Source: Euryodendron excelsum
Lineage: Eukaryota; Streptophyta; Magnoliopsida; Ericales; Pentaphylacaceae
DNA length: 64,000 nt
NCBI GenBank assembly: GCA_033060915.1
Contig: CM065378.1
Span: 52,189,501 to 52,253,500 of the forward strand
Direction of reading: 5' to 3'
Position 1 is the first letter of the stretch. Every line of letters begins with the position of its first letter. Of this stretch, positions 35,970 to 47,115 are shown piece by piece. The translations under genes and the position numbers were made by a program. The notes below the pieces were generated by a model. That model ran no database searches. It saw nothing but the letters and a program-made list of their open reading frames with translations, and was not told where the DNA came from.

Positions 35970-38900
35970 ACAATTCTCTGTCAATTTCATTTTGCTCGTA
36001 AAATGTTTGAAAAAAAAGTCTCCTAAAGAAGATGTTGGATATGTCTTTCTGCCTTCTGCTGCTCTGATGACTGGTACAAATATTACAATTGCAACACGGT
36101 GATTGGTGGGTGTAGTATCTATCATTCATCTTTGCTTGCTTACAGTGATTTTGCTTTCTCCATTAAATGTGAGCCGAAATAGCATGTATATACGTATGTA
36201 TATATATATATATATATATGTATGATCTACTTCATCGTAAGTATTGTTCTGACTCAATGAGTACAAAAACTGAGAGGCAGTATCCAACAATTAATTACAA
36301 ATTTTTGCATTTGAGTAAAAGTGCTGCAAAGGTTGTGCACATTGTGGGAATAAAGGCAAATTAAAGTTGCTTGGAAAAAAAAAATTCGAACTTCCAAATG
36401 TCCATCGTAAAGTTTCGCAAAATCAAAGATAGATTTCAAGAAAGAGAATACTTTTATTAGTACAAAGCAGAAAGTAGAGAACATTGGAAAATAGTGAGAA
36501 TGTTTTAAAACAACATTACTCACACTAGCAGTCAGTCAACAATGCCAACCAACCCATTGCTCAATTTCTAATTTATAGATGCATATGGCCAACAGAATTT
36601 CAGGTTGGGATTCCCCAGTTTCATTAAATTAAAAAGATAATACAATGCACAAGTAAAACTTATATAAAACATTCTTAATTGTTAGTGTCAATATTCAAGT
36701 AAAACTAATTATGAAAATACTATTTTTTGACCTTTCCAGAAGATTAAAATATCAGTTTTAAATTTTAAAGGTCAATCATAATAGTTTATTCACAACCATA
36801 CAAATAATCTGTTCAAGGTTCATGTGATTAGTAAATTAATTTTATCTTTCCTAATTCCATTGCAATATATTACTGGTAAGTCGGGTTTAAACCATTAAAT
36901 TGAAAGCATATCTCCGTGTTTAGTCTCCTCACTTACACGAGCATTATTCCTCTAAACTGCACTAACAAGAACATAATGGTTAGTAAGACAATATTTAGCT
37001 TGTAATGAATTAGCTAGACTCTATTAGTGAGAGAGAGATGATACTAGAAAATTTTATCTCCAATGACAGACCACAAGTTTCAAACACAAGTTAGAAATGA
37101 ATTTGCACCATTAGCCTCTCACTCTGTTTACGTGGACCTTACCAGACAATTTTTATCCATGTTTTGTACCACACGGTCACAGAGAAGATCTTCCAATTTT
37201 TTTATTTTTTATTTTTTCTTTCTATGCGCAGGGTTCAGTCAGATTTCGGATGTCCACGACGAAAATGGATCAGTACATGGTGATCCTGATTCACACACCA
37301 AAGAATTGTTCCTTCCCTTCCGATGTTTCTGTACACGAAAAGATGTAGGTTTCCAAGCTCCAGTCTCATTATTTTGCCATCATATCTAGCAACATTCATC
37401 ATTATTAACAGGCAAAAGCAATATTACCAAAACCTAGCAGAAGCAATAAACAAACTTGCAGTTGGTCTGGGGAACACTAGCATGCAATTCGAGTCCTTTC
37501 TCATCAAACTATCTAATATTTTCCTTCACAGTCTAATGCCATATTGTAACTTTTGCATCAGATACAATGCCATGATGTCGTGCTGGAACATACGGATGTT
37601 GTCAAAGGATTAATCGAATATGTTACACAATCAGCTATAGAGATCTTGGTTCTAGGTGCCGCCTCAAAGCATGGGCTTCTCAGGTATGAATGAACCTCCC
37701 TTGCAACTTCTCATGCAGTCACTTCTAAAATGGTTATTCATTCTTAATTTCCATCCAAATAACTAAAATCGACATCCAAGTAAAATCTTCAACTCTGGAC
37801 AGTCAATTGACTATCTATCTATCTGATTATTAATTACCCTCTAAACCCATCCTGAGCAGTGTCTCCTTTCTAGGTTTTAGAGCAGACCAGTAGATTTGTA
37901 GATCTAGGATTTCCGAAAACACGACCTAATGAGGACTCGACTATATGCAGCTACGTATGATGTTCCTCACCAATACTGTGCTAGGAACTCGTACTGTCAA
38001 ATATCTTGTTTTCTTAACATTATCTATCATTTTCGTTTCAATTGATGTACATTCTCTCTTTCTTTTTATGTTTGGACTCCGATGAAAAGAAAGAATCTAG
38101 AAAACAATCTAATATTCAGAATCCACACATTTCCTATCAGAAGGTATCCAAAATCCCAGAACCAAGAGGTTAGGAGCCTGGGAACATAGTTTCAGACCCA
38201 AAATCAAGCCCCTTCCAAGACCTTCCGGGGACCTATCAAAAAATAAATAAATATAAGGAGGAGGGCATTCAAACAACTCCAAAAACCCAATTCTTAATAA
38301 CCTTTTTTTATCTGATTATGATCATCACTTGTGAATTCCTATTTATTCCAGCACAACCTAAAAATTGTACTGTGCACAACACAGACACTTCCCAGATCCG
38401 CGCATTTTACATGAAAGGGAAGCTAACTTTGTGGAATTAGTATCTCCATTAAAAAATGAAATCAAAAAATAGATTCTGAATTCTAAACCTGGTAGTATTC
38501 TCGATCAGGAGATTCAAAGCAACAGATATTCCAGGCAGTGTTTCAAAAGGAGTGCCAGATTTTTGTACCGTATATGTCATCTCCAAAGAAAAGATTTCAT
38601 TCACACGATCTGCAACTCGTCCGGCGCCAGCTGTGTCACCACTTCGTAACCAAATTATATATCAAGCCAGCATCAAATCAAATCATTCTGAGATACCGCT
38701 ACCCCCAGCTGTTAGTATGAAAGGTCAGCTATTCACCTCCAGCATGATCGATCCATTTCTCTGATTTATTATATTGCATCTACCAAAGGTCATTTTGAAA
38801 TAATGCTGTGAATCTTCTATTAGCAGCGCCAAAGCCGCCATCCGAGCCACCACATAACACGCAGAATGATATGGACTTCATCAAGTAAGTCAAAAAATAT

Positions 38901-41900
38901 TCAACTGCCCAAAGGACAAAAACCAATGAATTACATTGAGCTACTATACGTAGTCCTCTATTCATAAAGGAAACAAAGTAGGAAGTTCTGGTGCAGCCCT
39001 CAGTAATAATGCCTTTCTGTGACCTCTTCTATACAGCCTACAATACTCAGATAGGAATGAGGAAAGAAACATTAGATGAAAGAACACTGTCTCTTTCTTT
39101 CTTTCTTTTTTTGTTTTTTGTTTTTGTTGTCCTTGGAGAGGACTGACCTGAAAGTTATTGACATAAACAGGTCACCATTCACTCACAGGAAAGGACCAAA
39201 TGGCAGATCTTATGGGGAACTCTCATCACCAGATACTGACATATCGTTTGTCAGCTCTGGCAGAGCAAGTGTCGACCGCTTGTTTCCTTCATTCTATGAC
39301 AGCTATGAAATGAGCCTGTCCCCACAGCAGTCAAGCAGCTCAGACTTGGATAACCATAACTTTGAGTCACTGCACCATGGACGCAGATCAGTTGAGGCAA
39401 TTACACCACCTGAATTCTCACAGGTCTCCCAAGACAGTGATAAATCACCTTCATCACAGGCAATGGTAAGGCTGTAAGGGCGTGGAGTCATTTAAACAGA
39501 AAAAGCTATCACTATCACATTCATTATGAAAGCATTAAGCATCAACTAGCACATATATCTAAATCACGTTCACTTCTGATTTCTGAGATAAAATTACATG
39601 CATGAGACACTCACGTTACACGTACAAGGATGACAAGCAACACATGAATGATTTCTTACTCTGAAAAATGGTAGGCTTTTGGAAACTTTTCACAAGAATT
39701 CAAAGAGTTAATTTATTTGTCATTGCACACACAATACTCTGGAAGGAAGGTGGTTTAATTTTATGCTTTTTTTCAACTATGCTGTATCTTCTCTATTAGT
39801 GGTTAAAATTTTAGACACATACTATAGATATATCAGAATTTCTTGACAGAATTTGACAAGAAAGTACAAGTAATGAATAGCAACTTTATGGCTGAGATAT
39901 AACGCAAGGAATGTACAAATATAGGAAAACTATTCAGAAGAATAGAATATGAAGAACCCAGCTCTCATTCCCCCACTTCTCCATCAGGCTTGAGCCATCC
40001 CATTATTTGTTGTTTATGCCAAAATCAAATTTCTTATGAACAAAAATCAAGTGTTTACACTTCATAGCCTTTTCCTAGCTGTAAAATTTCCATCTTGTCG
40101 AAATATAAAGCTAGTATGACATGGAATAGCAGAATTAGAACTAAACTAATGGCAAAACAATGGTAAGGGTAGAAATGAGGTACGAGTATGCACTAGCCCC
40201 ATTTTGATTTCGAAGAATAAAGATGAAAATTCTAATACTACCTGGAGAAATTTGGAATTTGAGTGCACATGCATCTGATGAATTCACAATATGTGGCAAG
40301 TTTGATGAATGAACTGAGTGAGCAACTTATAAAAAAATATTACTAGAAATGCAGGAGGTCCTTTTTTTTTTATGACAAAGAATTCTACAAATCATGATTC
40401 CAAAGGATTTTAGGAGTTACAACCACCAAAGCGACTAGAATGTAGGAAACATCATACTTCAAGATCTTAGGAGAGAAATACTAGTGTTGATTTAAACAAA
40501 AAAGAAAAACGAAATGGAACAATGCATGAAGTTTGTCAACATTATATCATATGCATGTGTTGCTACTCATGTAGACTTGCATGCAAATGGATTTAGAAAT
40601 GACAAACTGCCATGCTTATGTATTAAACTTGCAGGACGAAGTTGAAGCTGAAATGAGGAGGCTAAAGCTGGAGCTCAAGCAAACAATGGACCTGTACAGT
40701 ACAGCCTGCAAAGAAGCACTCACAGCAAAAGAAAAGGTATTAGAACTCGCATTTGTGTTGTGACTTTCTGATGCACGGCAAGCTCTAAGATGATCTGTTT
40801 TGTAGGCAAAAGAGCTCCAGCGCTGGAAAATCGAAGAAGAACAGAAATTAGAAGAGGCAAGACTAGCTGAGGAAGCTGCGTTGGCAATTGTAGAAAAGGA
40901 AAAAGCAAAGTCCAAGGCAGCCATCGAGGCTGCTGAAGCAGCTCAGAGGATTGCAGAACTGGAAGCGCAAAAGAGAATACATGCAGAAATGAAAGCACTC
41001 AAAGAGGTAGAAGAGAAGAACAAGGTGCTAAACAAACTTGCACAATCAGATGTCAGATACAGAAAGTACACAATTGAGGAGATAGAAGCGGCAACAGAAT
41101 TCTTTTCGGAATCTCGTAAAATTGGAGAAGGAGGTTATGGGCCAGTATATAAGTGTTATCTGGACCACACACAAGTTGCAGTTAAGGTTCTCCGTCCAGA
41201 TGCTGCTCAAGGAAGATCACAATTTCAGCAAGAGGTATTTACCAAAAAGAAATTATAGCAAGGTTTTTAATATTCAGTTGAGCACTTAGTGAAGTTTTCA
41301 ATAGGAAATAGCCTTTCCCAGTGAAAACTGGAAAAAAGAAACAAAAAAAAAAAAAGAAGTAAGACATGTTTGAAGAGTAAAAACCAATAATTTCTTTGTT
41401 AAACAATTGGAGGTGCTCTCGAACATATCTGTCCATCTACAGCGCATCCACCTTCTCTACCTCAAGCACTGAACTACAGTTTGAATTGGCTCCACGCCTA
41501 CATGAGAAGGGCCAATATCCTACCACATATGCTTTTTTATCTTGAAGTCTCAATAGTATTCATAGAGGTACTAGACCACATAGAACAAATAAAAAATTTT
41601 GGAGTACCAAAGATAGCCAGCATCCTCTGGACACGATACGAGCGGTAACAGCAAGAAAGGATAATTAGTTGCTCCTCGATTGCTGTGAAAGTAACACTCA
41701 CAATTTTTCAAGTACTTGTCCAAGTGTATTATGAACAACAGATACCAAATCTGAATTCTATTTATATTCACTTAGGACTTCAAAATTCAGCTTTTTTATT
41801 TTTATTTTTTATAGTTCTTTTCCAGAAATTACTATATATCAGCATGAAATATTTCCACTTCAACTTCCACCTTCTAACTGTTTATGTTGCTCTCCTTTTC

Positions 41901-44365
41901 ATCAATAATTGTTCCAATATAAGCATGGGTATGTGTTCTCTTATTTGACTAAATGCTGGAAATGATCACAGATTGAAGTACTGAGCTGTATACGGCATCC
42001 TAACATGGTTCTCCTCCTAGGAGCCTGCCCAGAGTATGGGTGCCTAGTCTATGAGTATATGTCCAATGGAAGCTTAGAAGACCGTCTCTTCCGGAGAGGA
42101 AACACCCCACCTCTCTCTTGGCAGCATAGGTTCCAAATTGCAGCCGAAATCGGCACTGGCCTACTTTTCCTCCACCAGACCAAACCAGAGCCGCTAGTGC
42201 ATCGTGACCTAAAACCTGGCAATATCTTACTTGACCGCAACTTTGTCTGCAAGATTAGTGATGTTGGTTTGGCGAGGCTCGTCCCTCCATCTGTGGCAGA
42301 CAATGTTACTCAGTATCGAATGACATCAACAGCCGGAACTTTCTGCTATATAGATCCTGAGTATCAACAAACAGGGATGCTCGGTGTAAAATCAGACATA
42401 TACTCCCTTGGGATCATGTTTCTACAGATAATAACAGCCAAGCCACCAATGGGTTTGACTCACCATGTTGAACGGTCTATTGAAAAGGGTACTTTTGCTG
42501 AGATGCTAGATCCAGCAGTGCATGACTGGCCTATTGAAGATGCCTTGTCATTCGCCAAGATGTCGCTCGAGTGTGCAGAGCTAAGACGGAAAGACAGACC
42601 AGATCTGGACACAGTTATCATGCCAGAACTTGAAAGATTGAGAGCACATGCTGAAGAGAGCATAATGTTTGATGGCAGTAAAGGCTCACCCAACCACAGC
42701 CAAGTTTCCATGTGTCAAGTAAGTATATATTTACATAAGCTCAAGCTTCAAACTTCTATATGCTGCCAGACTTCCTGAACTGCAGATTCACCACCTTACC
42801 ATACAGAAATGAACTTGTGAAACAGAGTGGACCAATTATTATAAAGTACTGTTTAACTATAAATGCATCTCCAGTGGCTTAGCCACACAAAATATCAGTA
42901 CTCAAAATTCAATTGTCCACCTAGATTTCCAGTGCACAAAACAAAAGCAATTCACAATCAAATTTATTGAACTACCGTATGCTGTTTGGAAAATGAATAG
43001 TGGTTCAGGAGTAATAGGAAAAAATGGGTGCTATCGCCACCCATCTGGTCTCCATGTCTGATGGGAGGTCTAGTGGGTGAGTAGATCTGCTTTAACAATC
43101 ACTGCAGAAGTGCCATATTTGCGAGCCCATTAGACATCTCACACACTATTCAAGACAGGATATTTAATTTATTTGGAGAAAAAAATGACATATGAGTTGG
43201 CCAACACAATAAATGTGCAATACTATTTTAGATAGTTGTAGAAGCCAGAAGGGGTCTTGTTATGGAGGATGGTTCACTGTGGAATTAGCAAAACATGTTA
43301 GGTAGAGAGAGAGGCAACGGAGAACTAACTGAAAATGAAAGGTAGGATTTATGATTCTTATATAGGTTTGTCTTATATTATTGGAGAGAATAGAGCCTAT
43401 CAAAGATATGCTAATACAGCTCATCTGCTACAAACCTTTCCTAGTAGTTTAGGTAGCTAGACTTCTAGAACCTTTCATGGAGAAGTTGGATCCGCCTGAA
43501 GGCAAGCGGGGTGTACTGCAGCAGCAAAGTTTTCTTCTCTAACCACCAAGCCACAAGGCTCCAAATTCCTGTGGTTTGCACTGAATTCGGCTTGCCTAGT
43601 CTAACCTGTTGGCCTAGGTGAAGTCACGCGGTTGTGTCCTGGACGTTTAACTCACACAGTGAGCTAGCAAGGCATTCCTTAGTACCAAAGCACATACTAG
43701 CTGTTGTTGGGTCCAAGTCATTTGATGCAGCTGAATGTGCGGTCATGTGTCGCTAGGAATGGTCTCACAAGCGTACCTATAAGAAGTTAAACGTGGAGAC
43801 CGCCATTATGACATGTCAAGCACGTCTACATGGCATATAGATGACATTAACACGTAAAGTCAATTTTCTCATGAAAAAAGGTCATGCTAAAGTGTGCAAC
43901 AACTGAACCCATGGGGGCAGAAGAACTTCAGAAGAAACTACAAGTCATTCCAGTTTGTTATCGGTGGTATTTGAGGGCACATTCATCCTTTAGTGTCATA
44001 AATTAGAAACGAAACCCTAGGAAAATAATCAACAAGAATATCATGAATAATGTTATTTCTTTAATACTGAATTGATACTGCGTATAAATATGAAGTAAAT
44101 CATTCCAAAAACTATTTGGAAACCAAAAAGAAAGGTGAACTCCTTTCAATGCTTATGAAAGACATAACGGGACAATTTCATTTCCAGTAGATCCATTGAT
44201 GTGTGCATAGCATTCCAATACATCATCAGATTATGATACTCTTAACAATTTTGCAAGGGCTGACAAATTTTCACATGATTTTTCTTAAAGGATGAGTTGA
44301 GTTACCCAACACATACGCAATCTGGATATGATAGTTCCAGGAGCCGCTTGAGCATGGGTGCCTGA
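35683..44365 (+). CDS. USP-domain receptor-like cytoplasmic kinase (U-box-less PUB35/PUB51 relative)
   Basis: Ten exons with matching phases: 35683-35923, 37232-37344, 37562-37683, 38509-38723, 38824-38884, 39171-39465, 40635-40736, 40806-41234, 41972-42718 and 44291-44365; the CDS is 2400 nt, 799 aa. It starts MWIPRHG, as this family does. Residues 15-200 form a universal-stress-protein domain (LVAVAIDRDKGSQSALKWAI; LGAASKHG), followed by a Ser-rich linker, a coiled coil at about 352-465, and a kinase domain with GEGGYG (490), Lys510, HRD (603-605) and DVG (623) in place of DFG, which is usual in this family. The last exon adds 24 residues ending SRLSMGA. No U-box was found to 44917. It likely phosphorylates proteins in the cytoplasm; substrate unknown. 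The last exon is the least certain. Confidence 0.9.
35929..35966 (+). repeat. CT microsatellite at the start of kinase intron 1
   Basis: About 19 CT units begin five bases after the splice donor at 35924. It is the exact complement of the GA run ending at the start codon, so the two flank exon 1. Confidence 0.85.
38821..38826 (+). promoter_or_regulatory. NAGNAG tandem splice acceptor of kinase exon 5
   Basis: TAGCAG offers two acceptors three bases apart. Both keep the frame; use of the second removes one Ala from the protein. Confidence 0.55.
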
Positions 44366-44917
44366 CATGACAACATATGGGCATTGATGGAGAACCAGAT
44401 TGCCCCAATTTAAACAAGTTAATACCTATGGAAAAAATAGCTTCTTAGTTTTTTGAATTCACGAAACGAAGTTCAGCTGATGTTTGTGCAAGCTTCTTCC
44501 ATCCTAGCCTGTACAGACAACTGAGATTAAGTAAAAGGATTTCCCCAGGTTATCCTTGTCTTTTCTTTTCTTTTCTTTTCTTTTTGTCTTTTGTTTTCTT
44601 GGTTAGCTGCCCTCTTTGATCTCTGAATTTCGTTTGGCATGACCAACATCTAAGATGATTGTGCTTACAGCGGTTGTTAACAAAGAAGACATATTTGTAC
44701 ATTTTCCAGGAAATATTTTTGGGTTTTGTAAGAAACAGGGGCACAAAGATCCAAGAAAGCTTGTGTTATGTGCCTATGTATGACCACTCGATGTTTATTA
44801 TTCAATGTAAAGAACTCAATTTATGTACAATAACTTACAATGGAGTGATACACCGTGTCAGATGTTCCCGAGGAATATTTACTAGCAATGTCTCCCACAT
44901 TTGCAACTCTACACAGT
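44366..44917 (+). other. Kinase 3' flank up to the CACTA element
   Basis: No coding sequence is supported. It probably includes the 3' untranslated region. A CTTTT run lies at 44561-44583. Candidate poly(A) sites with AATGTAAA-like words lie near 44804. Confidence 0.45.
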
Positions 44918-45140
44918 CACTACCAAAAACAGAGTTTTTTGTGATGGGAGTATCTACGTCGGTTAGTTTTCTGTCACAAAAAGTAATATTTGCTACGGGC
45001 GATTTGTCATCGCAAATACCATCTCAAATACTAGTACTTGCCACGTCATTTTTGCGCTGGTCAACTTCCCGTCCCAATTGTTATTTTTTGCAACAGTGTT
45101 TTTGCGATGGCTAGGATCCGTCGCAAAAAATTAAAATTTG
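44918..45140 (+). repeat. CACTA left terminal and subterminal repeats
   Basis: The terminal inverted repeat is followed by repeated TTGTGATGG, TTTGCTACGGG, TTTTTGCGATGG and CCGTCGCAAA words. Confidence 0.8.
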
Positions 45141-45600
45141 CCAAATTATTTAACGAAACGAAATTGCCCTAGAAGAGAAATTGCCTCCAATCCTCCCATC
45201 AGATTTGAGAGAATCAGCTACCTCCATCCTCCTCCTCATCCTCTGCCTTTCACCTCCACAGCCGCCGCCTTTCTCCTCCACGGCTGCCCCCGCCGCTGCT
45301 GCCGCCACCTCCAGCAGGACCTCCACCAGCCTCCATCATCGCCTTCTCCACCAGATTTGAGAGAACCCTGCCCCTCCTCCTCTGTTCTCCCCCACAGCCG
45401 CTGCAGCAAGCAACACCTCCACCAGCGCCTCCTCGTTGCTGTTGCTGCTGCTGCCACCGCCGCTGCTGCAGCCTTTGCTGCCGCTGCCGCCGCTGCGGCT
45501 GCTGCCACCGCCGCTGCCACTGCCTCTTCCTCCTACCTCCAAGTTTTGAGACTAGGTAAGCCTCTCTCTCTCTCTCTCTCTCTCTCTCTATGTGGATGGT
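45141..45600 (+). other. CTC/GCC-rich low-complexity segment of the CACTA element
   Basis: CCTCCACC and GCTGCTGCC runs, then a CT microsatellite (45556-45588). An open frame (45138-45635) reads Pro- and Ala-rich peptide in both directions. It is probably a transcribed leader of the element; I do not accept a protein here. Confidence 0.5.
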
Positions 45601-47115
45601 TTTTTTTTTTGGGTGGGGGACCTCAACTTTTCTAGTATCCATATGTAAATTATGTACGTTGCCATTTTTCTCCAATTATTAGGTATGCCTTTTTAGAGAG
45701 AGAAAGACAGGGAGGAGGGGGTGTTTGGGAATGGCTTGCAATTAACCAAGATTTTACATAGGATTTGGGTTCACAGTATAACAATCTGATGTCTTCCCTA
45801 GTGTTAATTCTTGTATGGTTGATGATTCTGATCTATTAATTAGGATTTAATTTACGGGTTTTTATGGAGGAAAGTTCAAAGGATACATGACTTCTGATTA
45901 AAATTTTGATAGTGAAACTTTGGTACCAAACTTGTATATAATTCCCGAAGCATTTACAATCTATTATGATTTCTAAAAGTCCCATTGTTGAAATGATTGC
46001 AGTCCAAGTAGAAACCATGACCACCACTTTTAATATGCTAAATTAAATATGCCAATTTTTAGATTAGGCAAAATTGGTGTACCTTCTAACACTTGGAATT
46101 TCTACTGATTGAGATTCTTTTGAAGACTTTTGTTTAGTTAACTTAATGCAATTTTTATACTTCTCTAAATTCATGCACTTTACTGTCTCACTGTAATCTG
46201 ATAGCCATGGGCAACTCTCTCCTTCCAATCTGAATATGGGTACCTCATATTCAAAGGAATTGATTGTTTAAGCTTTACTCTTTTGTGATTAATATATTTG
46301 ACCACCATGCATTATTGCAGCCACATGTTGTTAGATATATATATTGTTATGTTTGGGTGTGTTGTTGATAACTTGATGCTGCTAGAGAGAGAGAGATTAA
46401 TAGTCACGCCCATTCACCCACCCACCCATCAAAAGAGCCGTATACAACTTGAACAACACTTTCCTTCCCCTCTCAATTTTCAAGGGAGCTTTTGTCCTTA
46501 GTCAAATGTGTTTTTGTCCATAGTTTAAAGGAGCTTTTGGATTGGCATTTGAGCAATTGGACACAATTGATAACCAATCCCTTTTATATATTTTAATAAG
46601 AGTTTAGTTCTCATTCACTAAAGCAGTAGTAATATTAAAAAATAAGACTCATATTTTGATACTCTGTAAAAAATAATAATAATTTAACTTGTAGTCAGTG
46701 AATCAAAATTAAATCTTTTGAATAATAATTTAATAACTTTGCATCGAGGTCATTAATTACAGTAATAGTAGAATTTTTGTAATGAAATAGGTCAAGTCTA
46801 ATGCAAAACAATTAGACAGCAGGGCCAACCCTTGAATTGATACGGTTCTAAACCTTGGTTGATATTGTAGCCTTTGTTTTTTTCAAAAAATGCTTCTTTC
46901 AAAGAGAAATTTGAATTTTCTAGGAAATGGAACACATTTTGCAATAACTTGTTTTTTCAATTGTTGTGGCGGATTAGTAACTTTGTCAATATGAGCATGT
47001 ACAACACTATGGATAGTGACATAGTTGTTAACATAATTGTCATATATTTTATTTCACTTTTTGGTTGTTACACTTTGCCACACTTATAGTATGTTATAAT
47101 TTGTTTTACAGATAG

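Noticed and set aside
42786..42812. Alternative last kinase exon after a 67-bp intron
   Set aside because: The intron would be at the lower size limit and the peptide (IHHLTIQK) is not family-like; the exon at 44291 fits better.
45236..45675. Ala-, Gly- and Arg-rich ORFs on the minus strand, and a Pro/Ala-rich one on the plus strand
   Set aside because: All come from CTC/GCC/GCT trinucleotide repeats; every frame is open by composition.
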